Source of the DNA: an uncultured Coriobacteriaceae bacterium
GTDB taxonomy: Bacteria; Actinomycetota; Coriobacteriia; Coriobacteriales; Eggerthellaceae
Reading direction: 5' to 3'
Length of the DNA stretch: 15,280 bases
Assembly (NCBI GenBank): GCA_900552365.1
Contig: URZP01000030.1
Location: 1 to 15,280 of the forward strand
The notes beneath the pieces were generated by a model. That model had not been told where the DNA came from, searched no databases, and saw nothing but the letters and a program-made list of their open reading frames with translations. Of the stretch, positions 7,756 to 15,280 are shown piece after piece. Numbering within the stretch: the first letter of the stretch is position 1; every line of letters begins with the position of its first letter. Made by a program: the position numbers and the translations under genes.

Positions 7756-10002
7756 ATGGGATCCCGCTCTATGAAGAACAGACCAAGCGCCAAGAAAAAG
7801 CACCCGGTAACAGGTGTTGCCGCCGTTTTTACTGTTCTTGGCGTTTTGATCGTGTCCCTTTGCGTGGGTGCGCTTGCGGTATGCGCATCCTGGCTTCAGG
7901 ACCTTCCCGACTATAAGAATGCCGACGCGTATTTGAACGATTCGAAACCGACGGTCGTGTATGCCGCGGATGAAACCACCGAGCTTGCGCGTTTTCAGCT
8001 TGAGTACCGCGAAACCATCGAGTTTTCGCAGATGAGCCCCTATGTGCTTAAGGGAACCGTCGCTACCGAGGACGAGCGTTTTTACGACCATGGCGGCATT
8101 GACATCGCCGGCATCGCTCGTGCATTGGTGAACAACCTTACCGGTGGCGCCCTTGAGGGTGCGTCCACTATCACGCAGCAGTTGGTGCGTAACACCGTCT
8201 TGGCTGATGAGATGGATGATATCTCCATCAAGCGTAAGGTGCGCGAGGCTTATGTGGCAACCAAGCTCGAGGAGCAATACTCCAAAGATGAGATCCTCGC
8301 AATGTACCTGAACACCATCAATTACGGCTCGGGCGCATATGGCATCGAGGCGGCCTCTCAGCGTTATTTCTCAAAAAGCTGCATGAAGCTTACGCTTCCT
8401 GAAGCTGCGCTGCTTATCGGCATTCCTCAGTCTCCGACGTACAACGATCCCATCAACTACCCTGACAATGCGCTGAAGCGCCGCAACGTCGTTCTTGATC
8501 GCATGCTCTCGAACGGCTATATCACCCAGACCGAGCATGATCAGGCTGTGGCCGAGCCTATCAATCTCAATGTGCACTCCAACCCCGATGACGGCATCTT
8601 GGCTTATCCATACTTCACCAGCTATGTGCGTAATCTGCTGTACAACAGCTACAATCTGTCCTCCAGCGACATCCTCGAAGGCGGTCTTTCTGTTTACACC
8701 ACGCTCGATGTCGAGATGCAGGATGCCGCTGAAGCTGCCGCTCAGAACAAACGCGACGCCTTGCCTGATGGCATTGACTGCGCAATGGCGGTGGTCGAGC
8801 CTTCCACTGGTTACGTTAAGGCAATTGTGGGCGGCGCCGATTACTATACCAACCAGGTTAACATCGCCACGGGTGACGGTGCGGGCGGCAGGCCTTGCGG
8901 TTCGGCATTCAAGGTCTTCACATTGGTCACCGCACTCGATAAGAAGATCAACCCGCAGAGCTACATCGACTGCACGTCGCCTGCAACCATCGACGGCTAC
9001 ACTGTTCAGAACTACGACAACATCAATTATGGCACTCGTACCATCACGCGCGCTCTGGCTGTATCCTCGAACACCGGCTTCGTTCGCCTGATCTCTTCAA
9101 TCGGCGTGAATGACGTGGCGCAAATGGCCAAGGCGATGGGTATCTCTTCGGAGCTTAGCCCTCACACCGCCGGTGCGACGCTTACCCTTGGCGTCGAGAA
9201 TGTCACGCCGCTCGAGATGGCCGAGGCGTTCGCCACCATCGCCAATGGTGGCGTCCACTGCGACTCCACGCCCATCATGCGCATCGAGGACCGCAACGGT
9301 AAAGTCCTCGTTGACAACACGGACGTCTCGACGCGCAGTGAGCGCGTTATCTCCGAGGAGGTAGCTTACGCGGCCGAGCAGGTCATGGAAAGCGTCGTCA
9401 ACTCCTCCGAGGGCACCGGTACCGCCGCGCGCTTGGCCAGCGGTCAGGTCGTTGCCGGTAAAACGGGCACCACTGAAAGCTACAAGGACATCACGTTCTT
9501 CGGTATCATCCCCCAGCTGTCGGTGGGCATTTGGTGTGGCGACCCCTCCAATGTTGGCTCGGTTCCTGTCGGCACCGAATGTGCGGGAGTTTTCTCCGAC
9601 TTCGTCAACCGAATCATCTCGTACGGAGATGTTGAGCAGTGGAAGAAACCTTCGACCCAGATCCAATACGTTAACTATACCGACAAGAAATATCACATTT
9701 ACGGGACGAACTACGTTAGCGAATCGGCATCAAAATCTTCATCCAGCTCGAGTTCTTCTAGCTCAAGCTCGTCTGCTTCCGTTTCGTCCGATGCCGCTAC
9801 TGCTGGAGGCAACGCTGGCGCCACTACAGGCGGGGGCGGAGCGACGACCGGCGGCAACACCGGCGGCGGGGGCACGACCGGCGGCAACACCGGCGGCGGG
9901 GGCACGACCGGCGGCGGGGGCGCTGCTACTGGCGGAGGCGCTACCGGTACTGGTCCTACTGGCGGCGGCGCTGGATCAGTAACCACTTCGCCTATAGGCT
10001 AA
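7756..10002 (+). CDS. Class A penicillin-binding protein (transglycosylase/transpeptidase)
   Basis: This 748-residue bifunctional enzyme should polymerise lipid II into glycan strands and cross-link their peptides outside the membrane. A short basic cytoplasmic tail precedes one membrane segment (about 20-46). The GT51 domain shows EDERFYDHGG (105-114) with catalytic Glu105, GASTITQQLVRN (135-146), RKVREA (160-165) and the YLNTINYG block (184-191). The transpeptidase domain has SAFK (383-386, nucleophile Ser383), SSN (437-439) and KTG (569-571). Downstream lies a 13-serine run (661-673), then a Gly/Thr/Asn-rich tail to the end, without PASTA domains. The ATG at 7756 lies 8 nt after GGAGGG; a TTG at 7750 is too close. 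It appears to be transcribed alone. The tail is the unusual part; its role, perhaps as a wall-spanning spacer, is unknown. Confidence 0.94.
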   Translation: MGSRSMKNRPSAKKKHPVTGVAAVFTVLGVLIVSLCVGALAVCASWLQDLPDYKNADAYLNDSKPTVVYAADETTELARFQLEYRETIEFSQMSPYVLKGTVATEDERFYDHGGIDIAGIARALVNNLTGGALEGASTITQQLVRNTVLADEMDDISIKRKVREAYVATKLEEQYSKDEILAMYLNTINYGSGAYGIEAASQRYFSKSCMKLTLPEAALLIGIPQSPTYNDPINYPDNALKRRNVVLDRMLSNGYITQTEHDQAVAEPINLNVHSNPDDGILAYPYFTSYVRNLLYNSYNLSSSDILEGGLSVYTTLDVEMQDAAEAAAQNKRDALPDGIDCAMAVVEPSTGYVKAIVGGADYYTNQVNIATGDGAGGRPCGSAFKVFTLVTALDKKINPQSYIDCTSPATIDGYTVQNYDNINYGTRTITRALAVSSNTGFVRLISSIGVNDVAQMAKAMGISSELSPHTAGATLTLGVENVTPLEMAEAFATIANGGVHCDSTPIMRIEDRNGKVLVDNTDVSTRSERVISEEVAYAAEQVMESVVNSSEGTGTAARLASGQVVAGKTGTTESYKDITFFGIIPQLSVGIWCGDPSNVGSVPVGTECAGVFSDFVNRIISYGDVEQWKKPSTQIQYVNYTDKKYHIYGTNYVSESASKSSSSSSSSSSSSSASVSSDAATAGGNAGATTGGGGATTGGNTGGGGTTGGNTGGGGTTGGGGAATGGGATGTGPTGGGAGSVTTSPIG
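9844..9921 (+). repeat. 30-bp tandem repeat in the PBP tail
   Basis: Two identical 30-bp units (9844-9873 and 9874-9903) encode TTGGNTGGGG. A partial third unit follows at 9904-9921. The exact identity of the units at DNA level points to recent duplication by slippage or recombination. Because 30 is a multiple of three, changes in copy number stay in frame and alter only the length of the extracellular tail. Confidence 0.85.
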
Positions 10003-10062
10003 GCACTTGTTGGCGCAGCGGTATGCGGTTGAGTAACGGTTCCATTCGGCCGTTTCCCAACG

Positions 10063-10071
10063 TGGTAGATT
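10063..10071 (+). promoter_or_regulatory. Possible promoter of the lipoprotein gene
   Basis: TGGTAGATT contains TAGATT (10066-10071) with an upstream TG at 10063-10064, resembling an extended -10 box. No recognisable -35 is present. It lies about 60 nt before the lipoprotein start. The PBP gene ends at 10002 with no obvious terminator hairpin in between, so readthrough is also possible. Confidence 0.25.
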
Positions 10072-10131
10072 CTCCAACGGAACTTAATAGCGCCGATCGC
10101 TCGGCTATGGATAGATCAGGAAAGAATGCTT

Positions 10132-10629
10132 ATGAACTTTAGGAAGCTCGCGGTAGCGATTTGCACGGGATCCCTCGCAGTTGCCATGCTTGCCGGCTGT
10201 ACGGCAACCCCGCAGAATTCGCTTACCGACGAACAGAAGGCGAATCGCGAGTACATGTCTGCGGTTAACCAGAAGATGACCACGCTTGGCTCGACGCTCG
10301 ATTCCTTCAACGACGCAGTTTCACGCGAAGATGTAGTCACCATGAAGACGCAGGCGGCGAATGCGTCCAAGGTGCTTGATGAACTCGCTAACGTGGAGAC
10401 GCCGGAAGCGTTCGCCGACGTGCACACCAATTATGTCGACGGTGCAAAAAACCTCGAGGCTGCCCTCAACGAGTACATCGAGCTCTATTCCGAGATCCAG
10501 TCCGCCACTGAGGCGAATCCCTTTGATTGGTCCTCCTACGATCAACGCGTGCAGACCATCCAGTCCCACTACGACGAAGGTGTCGCCGCCCTCAAGGCGG
10601 GCGACGAGGCTGTTTCCGCTATGGAATAG
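10132..10629 (+). CDS. Small lipoprotein of unknown function
   Basis: The 165-residue product starts with a lipoprotein signal peptide: positive Arg4 and Lys5, a hydrophobic stretch, and the lipobox LAGC with Cys23 as the lipidated residue after signal peptidase II cleavage. It should be anchored on the outer face of the cytoplasmic membrane. The mature part is acidic, lacks further cysteines, and looks mostly alpha-helical with amphipathic stretches such as the one around residues 38-110. I recognise no domain. The ATG at 10132 is preferred over the in-frame ATG at 10126 because AGGAAAG (10118-10124) is better spaced from it; the difference is two residues. It follows a cell-wall synthase gene and is followed by a hairpin. 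A link to the envelope is plausible but not shown. Confidence 0.8.
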   Translation: MNFRKLAVAICTGSLAVAMLAGCTATPQNSLTDEQKANREYMSAVNQKMTTLGSTLDSFNDAVSREDVVTMKTQAANASKVLDELANVETPEAFADVHTNYVDGAKNLEAALNEYIELYSEIQSATEANPFDWSSYDQRVQTIQSHYDEGVAALKAGDEAVSAME

Positions 10630-10664
10630 TCGTTTCGTCTGATAGATGCGAAGCTGCAACTTTC

Positions 10665-10703
10665 AATGGCGGGATGCGCACAGCAAAGCGCGTTCCGCCA
10701 TTT
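10665..10703 (+). terminator. Hairpin after the lipoprotein gene, terminator or attenuator
   Basis: AATGGCGGGATGCGC (10665-10679) pairs along its whole length with GCGCGTTCCGCCATT (10688-10702), with two G-T wobbles and an 8-nt loop. Only a short TTT follows. It lies 31 nt before the U32 start, leaving little room for another promoter, so it may act on transcription into the U32 gene. Confidence 0.65.
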
Positions 10704-10734
10704 CACTTGAATGGCAACGAACGAAAGAGATGAA

Positions 10735-13182
10735 GTGACCAAGAAGATTGAGCTGCTTGCGCCTGCGGGAAACGCTGAGTGCCTTCGAGCTGCTGTAAAT
10801 GCCGGCGCCGACGCCGTGTACCTCGGTTTGGGTGAGTTCAGTGCTCGCCGCAACGCCGACAACTTCACTATCGACGATTTGCGTGAGTCGTGCGAGTATG
10901 CGCACTTGCGCGGAGTTCGCGTTTATGTGACGTTGAACATTGAGATATTGCCGTCCGAGCTTCAAAACGCGCTTGATTTCGCCCGCGATGCTTATTATGC
11001 CGGCGCAGACGCTTTCATTGTTCAGGATATCGGTCTGGCACAAAACCTCGCGCAGTATGTTTCTGGTGCGCGCTTGCATATTTCAACCCAAATGAACACC
11101 CACAGTGCCGCAGGTATTGAGTTCGCGGCCCGTCTAGGTGCGAAGCGCGTCACTTTGGCGCGCGAACTTTCCGTCGCCGAGATCGCCGAGCTGGCCGAGA
11201 TCGCCGATTCATTTGGCATGGAAATCGAGGCGTTCGCGCATGGTGCCATTTGCATTAGCTATTCGGGCCAATGCCTGATGTCATCGATGATCGGCGGGCG
11301 TTCTGCAAATCGTGGGCTGTGCGCACAAGCGTGTCGACTGCCTTATGAGCTGCACCGCGCCGATGTGGAAGGCGCGCTTCCTGCCGAGGGGGAGCATCTT
11401 TTGTCGCCGCGCGACCTTTGCTCTATCAATCTTCTTCCGCAACTTGTCGATGCGGGCGTCTCGTCCTTCAAAATCGAAGGCCGCATGAAATCGGCCGATT
11501 ACGTTTACGCCGTTACCTCGGTATATCGCTCCGTTCTCGATCGCGTCCTTTCGGGTGCCGACGCCGATGCCGTTAAAGCAACCGTCGACGAGGAGAACCG
11601 TTTGGCCGAGGCGTTCTCACGGGGCTTCACCACGGCTTACATGACTGGTAACCGCGGAAACGAGATGATGAGCTATGGTCGCCCGAACAACCGTGGCGTA
11701 TTCATTGGCCGCGTGTCTGCGATTCGCGATGATGTTGCAGAGGTCGTCCCGGAGCGCCCGCTTATCGAGGGCGACGTCCTTGAGTTTTGGACGAACCGCG
11801 GCCATTTCGCCGAGACGGTCGAGGATGCGACTCTGACAAGGAACGGATCGGTCAAAATTCACGTTTCCCAGCGCACCGGGAGGGGCGATCGCGTTTTCCG
11901 CGTGCGGAGCGCCGCCTCTGCCTATCACGACGATCCACTTGAGCCTCGAATCGTTGTCGACGGCTTCGTCGAGGCTCGCATTGGCCGCCCTTTGAAGATC
12001 TCTTTTTCATTGGCCGACGGCTCTCTTTCTTATTCGGCCGAGGGGCCCATCGTCGAGGCCGCAAGAACGAAGCCGCTTGAGCTCGAGGACGTCCGCGCGC
12101 ATGTTGATAGGCTCGGGCAGACGCCTTTCGCGATCCGTGATCTCTCAATCGACCTCGATGACGGGGTAGGGATGAGCTTCTCGCAGCTTCATCACGTTCG
12201 CGCCGATGCGCTCGATGGTCTTGCGCAGATGCTTCTCGCTCCCTACGTTCGAAAGGTGACGCCTCGCGTGAAGGTGTCGTCTTCGCGAAAACCGCGCCGT
12301 TTCGAGGGGCGTGTTGCCTCGTGCAAAGTTGTTGCTTGGGCGACGAACCCGGCATGCGCTCGCGCTGCGAAACGCGCCGGTGCGGACGAGGTGTACGTAC
12401 CTGTTGTGAATTACCGTCGTGGTCAGGCTGTTTACGGCGGCGAACGCGTCGATCAAGCAGAACAGGCTGGCTATCCGAAAAAGTGCATCATGGCGCTGCC
12501 CACCGTCGATCACGATCCCGTTGCGGGAACACGTGAGTCAACCCTCGACTACGACATGTGGGATTACGTGAAGGCCGAGCGAACCGTGTACATTGACAAC
12601 ATGGCTGATTGCATTCGCGCATCGGGCATGGGCGCAATCGTTCAGCTGGGCTCACATGTTCCGGTTACCAATGCTATGTCGGTTAAAGCCGCAAAGGACG
12701 CAGGTGCCTCTTTCGTTTGGCTTTCGCCCGAGCTCTCGCTGGGGCAGATCGCAGACATCGCCGAGGAATCCGAGCTTCCTTTGGGTCTTACGGTCGTGGG
12801 TGCTCAAGAGGTCATGATCACCGAGCATTGCCTGCTTATGAGCCAGGGTCCTTGCGACCAGCGTTGCGCTACGTGCTCAAGGCGAGCAGTCGAGCATCAT
12901 TACGTCGACCGCAAGGGTTTCTCGTTCCCGATAATCACCGACGCGCTTGGCCGTAGCCATTTGTATAACGGGGTTCAGCTTGATGTTGCGCCGACCGTGC
13001 CCGACTTGATGGACATCGGTCTTGAGGCGCTTATGGTCGACACTACGCTCATGGACAAGAACGAGGCCTACAGCGCGGTTTCCCGTGTGGTGAAGGCTCG
13101 CGACCTTGCGCTTGGCGGTCAAGGAGCCGTTGCCAAGAAAACGGGCGTGACAAGCGGACATTTGTTTCGCGGCGTTTCATAA
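10735..13182 (+). CDS. Long U32-family protein, RlhA-like RNA hydroxylation enzyme
   Basis: The 815-residue protein begins with the U32 core (KIELLAPAGN at 4-13). It carries the signature EAFAHGAICISYSGQC at 165-180 with Cys173 and Cys180, then Cys196, Cys200 and Cys229 (SPRDLC). Studied relatives bind an iron-sulfur cluster with such cysteines and hydroxylate RNA: RlhA on 23S rRNA C2501 in E. coli, TrhP on tRNA uridine. Databases often call them peptidases. A middle region comes next (about 310-530, probably DUF3656). The C-terminal half looks like a second, divergent U32 unit with Cys699, Cys707, Cys711 and Cys714 and the DRKGFSFPI block. The GTG at 10735 is chosen because it starts right at the conserved N-terminus and has a purine-rich site (AAAGAGA) upstream. 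ATG at 10711 has no ribosome binding site but cannot be excluded. The exact substrate is unknown. Confidence 0.85.
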   Translation: MTKKIELLAPAGNAECLRAAVNAGADAVYLGLGEFSARRNADNFTIDDLRESCEYAHLRGVRVYVTLNIEILPSELQNALDFARDAYYAGADAFIVQDIGLAQNLAQYVSGARLHISTQMNTHSAAGIEFAARLGAKRVTLARELSVAEIAELAEIADSFGMEIEAFAHGAICISYSGQCLMSSMIGGRSANRGLCAQACRLPYELHRADVEGALPAEGEHLLSPRDLCSINLLPQLVDAGVSSFKIEGRMKSADYVYAVTSVYRSVLDRVLSGADADAVKATVDEENRLAEAFSRGFTTAYMTGNRGNEMMSYGRPNNRGVFIGRVSAIRDDVAEVVPERPLIEGDVLEFWTNRGHFAETVEDATLTRNGSVKIHVSQRTGRGDRVFRVRSAASAYHDDPLEPRIVVDGFVEARIGRPLKISFSLADGSLSYSAEGPIVEAARTKPLELEDVRAHVDRLGQTPFAIRDLSIDLDDGVGMSFSQLHHVRADALDGLAQMLLAPYVRKVTPRVKVSSSRKPRRFEGRVASCKVVAWATNPACARAAKRAGADEVYVPVVNYRRGQAVYGGERVDQAEQAGYPKKCIMALPTVDHDPVAGTRESTLDYDMWDYVKAERTVYIDNMADCIRASGMGAIVQLGSHVPVTNAMSVKAAKDAGASFVWLSPELSLGQIADIAEESELPLGLTVVGAQEVMITEHCLLMSQGPCDQRCATCSRRAVEHHYVDRKGFSFPIITDALGRSHLYNGVQLDVAPTVPDLMDIGLEALMVDTTLMDKNEAYSAVSRVVKARDLALGGQGAVAKKTGVTSGHLFRGVS

Positions 13183-13205
13183 CGAGTCGAACGCTGTGCT
13201 AGAAT
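13176..13205 (+). promoter_or_regulatory. Promoter of tyrS
   Basis: TGCTAGAAT (13197-13205) is an extended -10 box close to consensus (TAGAAT at 13200-13205). A moderate -35, TTCATA (13176-13181), lies 18 nt upstream and overlaps the U32 stop codon. The start near 13212 gives a leader of about 50 nt, too short for a T-box riboswitch, which many synthetase genes of Gram-positive bacteria carry. Confidence 0.65.
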
Positions 13206-13261
13206 CGCACCCATTACCTAGAAAGATCAGTTGGCATTTGCCATTGAAAGGAGTTTTCCCA

Positions 13262-14473
13262 ATGCTATCTGCAGAAGAGCAGCTGCACATCATCGCTTCG
13301 GGCGTTGATTCCATCGTCCCTAAAGAGGATCTGCTTAAAAAGCTGAAGCGCGGCGAGCCGCTGAACATCAAGCTCGGCGTCGATCCCACGGCTCCCGATA
13401 TCCACATCGGTCACGCTGTTCCGCTGCGTAAGCTCCGTCAGTTCCAGGATTTGGGTCACCGCGTCACGCTTATCATTGGCGACGGCACGGCTCTTATCGG
13501 TGATCCCTCGGGCCGCAACAGCACGCGTCCGCAGCTTACGCGCGAGCAGGTCAACGCAAATGCGCAAACCTATGTCGATCAGGCCTTCAAGATCCTTGAT
13601 AAGGAAAAGACCGACCTGGTGCACAACGCTGACTGGATTCTCGATCTTAAAATGGAAGACATCTTGGGCCTGTTGAGCAAGTTCACCGTTGCCCGCATTC
13701 TCGAGCGCGACGACTTCTCTAATCGCTATCACTCGAATCAGCCCATCAGTCTGCACGAGTTCATTTACCCTGTTATGCAGGCATACGACTCCGTTGTCAT
13801 CAAGGCTGACGTCGAGCTTGGCGGACGCGATCAGCTGTTCAATCTTCTTGCCGGCCGTGAGCTCATGGAGAAGATGGGCATGGAGCCGCAGGTTGCGCTT
13901 ACCCTGCCGCTTCTTGAGGGTACCGATGGCGTTCAGAAGATGTCGAAGAGCTATGGCAACTACATCGGTCTTACCGACGAGCCTTCTGACATGTTCGGCA
14001 AGGTCATGTCCATCCCCGATGAACTCATGGTCAAGTACTTCCGACTTGCTTCTACCATGCCGGTTGATGAAGTGGACCGCATTGAGGAGGGTTTGAAGAA
14101 CGACGAACTTCACCCTAACAAGATCAAGCGTCAGCTCGCACGCAACATCGTAGCCGCCTATTATGACGAGCAGACGGCTGCCGATGCCGAGGGGCAGTTC
14201 GATCAGGTTTTCAAGAACCACGAGGTTCCCGATGATATTCCTGAGTGCTCCGTAGATCTTACGCCCAACGACGAGGGCAAGGTGTACTTGGCGAAGTTGT
14301 TGGCAGAGGCAGATCTTGCTTCCGGTACGGGTGAGGCGCGTCGACTCATCGATGGCGGCGGCGTCAAGATCAACGGCGAGACCGTTCCCGCAAAGCAGTA
14401 CAACGTCGACCCCTCAGCCTTGGTCGGGGCGACGCTGCAGGTTGGCAAGCGCAAGTTCGTCAAGCTGGTTTAA
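13262..14473 (+). CDS. tyrS: Tyrosyl-tRNA synthetase
   Basis: This class I synthetase charges tRNA-Tyr with tyrosine through a tyrosyl-adenylate. The 403-residue protein has the ATP-binding HIGH motif at 48-51 (DIHIGH), the KMSKS loop exactly at 226-230, and an S4-type RNA-binding domain from about 345 to the end (GEARRLIDGGGVKINGE). The pattern IKLGVDPTAPDIHIGH and the GGRDQ block (187-191) fit the TyrZ-like branch rather than the E. coli type. The start at 13262 follows AAAGGAG (13247-13253) with 8-nt spacing; the frame is open from 13196 but without a conserved extension. It has its own promoter overlapping the end of the U32 gene and a terminator after it. It lies directly upstream of an rRNA operon. 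Confidence 0.97.
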   Translation: MLSAEEQLHIIASGVDSIVPKEDLLKKLKRGEPLNIKLGVDPTAPDIHIGHAVPLRKLRQFQDLGHRVTLIIGDGTALIGDPSGRNSTRPQLTREQVNANAQTYVDQAFKILDKEKTDLVHNADWILDLKMEDILGLLSKFTVARILERDDFSNRYHSNQPISLHEFIYPVMQAYDSVVIKADVELGGRDQLFNLLAGRELMEKMGMEPQVALTLPLLEGTDGVQKMSKSYGNYIGLTDEPSDMFGKVMSIPDELMVKYFRLASTMPVDEVDRIEEGLKNDELHPNKIKRQLARNIVAAYYDEQTAADAEGQFDQVFKNHEVPDDIPECSVDLTPNDEGKVYLAKLLAEADLASGTGEARRLIDGGGVKINGETVPAKQYNVDPSALVGATLQVGKRKFVKLV

Positions 14474-14514
14474 ACTGCGCCCATCGTATATGTAGGCATA
14501 CAGGCAGGCACCGG

Positions 14515-14543
14515 GGCCCGCCCCTGCACGGGGGCGGGCCTTT
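14515..14543 (+). terminator. Rho-independent terminator after tyrS
   Basis: GGCCCGCCCC (14515-14524) and GGGGCGGGCC (14531-14540) form a perfect, all-GC 10-bp stem with a 6-nt loop, followed by TTTCTC. The T run is short, as in most hairpins of this window. It separates tyrS from the rRNA promoter. Confidence 0.82.
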
Positions 14544-14651
14544 CTCGCGCCTCCCTCTGACCTCTGACCGCCTCGTTGAGCGCCCCGTGCGGCCCCGCCC
14601 CCCCCCTGCGGCCCCCCGGTTGTGGAGGTCCTGTGGAGCGGGAGATCCCCC
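14544..14651. other. C-rich non-coding segment upstream of the rRNA promoter
   Basis: No protein or tRNA gene is visible. The stretch contains a run of nine C (14598-14606) and a direct repeat TGCGGCCCC (14588-14596 and 14607-14615). TGTGGAG occurs twice (14621-14627 and 14632-14638) with an 11-bp period, close to one turn of the helix, just upstream of the -35 box. The last pair could be a site for an activator; the C run is probably prone to slippage. Confidence 0.5.
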
Positions 14652-14680
14652 TTGACTCGGCCCCGCGAGGGGGGTAATGT
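14652..14680 (+). promoter_or_regulatory. rRNA operon promoter
   Basis: TTGACT (14652-14657) and TAATGT (14675-14680) are spaced by exactly 17 nt, near-consensus housekeeping elements about 200 nt before the 16S gene. Transcription would start near 14687. The spacer is very GC-rich and, with the CCCCC just upstream, forms a dyad around the promoter: CCCCC and CTCG before, CGAG and GGGGG after. The upstream region lacks an AT-rich UP element. Confidence 0.82.
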
Positions 14681-14686
14681 ATCTCC

Positions 14687-14878
14687 TTGCCGCCGAGCGC
14701 GAGCGAGGCGGGAGGGCGAGGGCCGACGGCCCTGAGCCCGCACCTTGAGAACCGGATACTGCGAACGGAAAATCGAATTGAAATCGAGTTCCGACGATTC
14801 CGATGGATCGGATAAGTTGGGGCCCGCGTCATGAGATGCGGGCGGACCACGTTAATACTTTAACTTGAAGAGCTTTTT
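14687..14878 (+). ncRNA. Pre-16S rRNA leader
   Basis: The leader runs from the predicted start of transcription to the 16S gene. A hairpin at 14714-14739 pairs GGGC and AGGGCC with GGCCCT and GCCC. CTTGAGAACC (14744-14753) resembles the TTTGAGAAC boxA-type antitermination element of Gram-positive rRNA leaders. Small hairpins follow at 14799-14812 and at 14822-14843, the latter with a 9-bp stem and ATGA loop. Part of the AT-richer sequence nearer the gene probably pairs with sequence beyond the 16S 3' end to form the processing stem, which lies outside the window. Confidence 0.6.

Positions 14879-15280
<402 letters not shown>

Noticed and set aside
9844..9921. Tandem repeats considered as a CRISPR array or mobile element
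   Set aside because: The units are contiguous, without spacers, in frame, and encode part of the PBP tail.
10711..10734. ATG start at 10711 for the U32 gene
   Set aside because: No ribosome binding site precedes it and it lies just after the hairpin; the GTG at 10735 begins exactly at the conserved N-terminus. It is kept only as an alternative.
12853..12876. CX3CX2C spacing in the U32 protein read as a radical SAM motif
   Set aside because: The rest of the protein is clearly U32, the motif is near the C-terminus, and no other radical SAM features are present.
13212..13261. T-box riboswitch before tyrS
   Set aside because: The leader is only about 50 nt and holds no specifier hairpin or T-box sequence.

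Overview
The window looks like chromosomal DNA of a moderately high-GC actinobacterium of the class Coriobacteriia, most likely the family Eggerthellaceae. The support is the 5' part of a 16S rRNA gene at the right end, whose opening (AGAGTTCGATCCTGGCTCAG) and segment around the conserved GTGAGTAACACGTGACC match my recollection of that group. The genus cannot be fixed without a database search. All genes lie on the + strand. No mobile element, CRISPR array, tRNA or phage gene is visible.

Positions 1-7540 hold an arginine biosynthesis cluster in the order argC-argJ-argB-argD-argG-argH. A promoter with TTGAAA, a 17-nt spacer and TACGAT stands before argC, and an imperfect dyad over its -35 box could be an ArgR site. 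argC, argJ and argB are tightly packed (10-nt gap, then a 4-nt ATGA overlap). argD and argG follow after short gaps, and a strong intrinsic terminator lies behind argG. argH comes after a structured 156-nt gap. Together the enzymes take glutamate through acetylated intermediates to ornithine (ArgJ, B, C, D, with ArgJ recycling the acetyl group) and citrulline to arginine (ArgG, ArgH). The ornithine-to-citrulline step (argF) and the regulator argR are not in the window.

Positions 7541-10629 carry envelope genes. A bifunctional class A penicillin-binding protein ends in an unusual Ser-rich and Gly/Thr-rich tail with a 30-bp tandem repeat. A small lipoprotein of unknown function follows. Positions 10735-13182 encode a long U32-family protein of the RlhA type (RNA hydroxylation). 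tyrS (tyrosyl-tRNA synthetase) comes next with its own promoter overlapping the U32 stop codon, then a GC-rich terminator.

From 14544 to 14878 there is no protein gene. This stretch holds a C-rich low-complexity segment, a clear rRNA promoter (TTGACT, 17 nt, TAATGT) and a structured pre-16S leader. The 16S rRNA gene begins near 14879 and runs off the window.

I see no convincing undescribed multi-gene system. The points most worth checking are the PBP tail, the second cysteine cluster of the U32 protein, the hairpin-rich gaps before argH and before the U32 gene, and the dyad surrounding the rRNA promoter.
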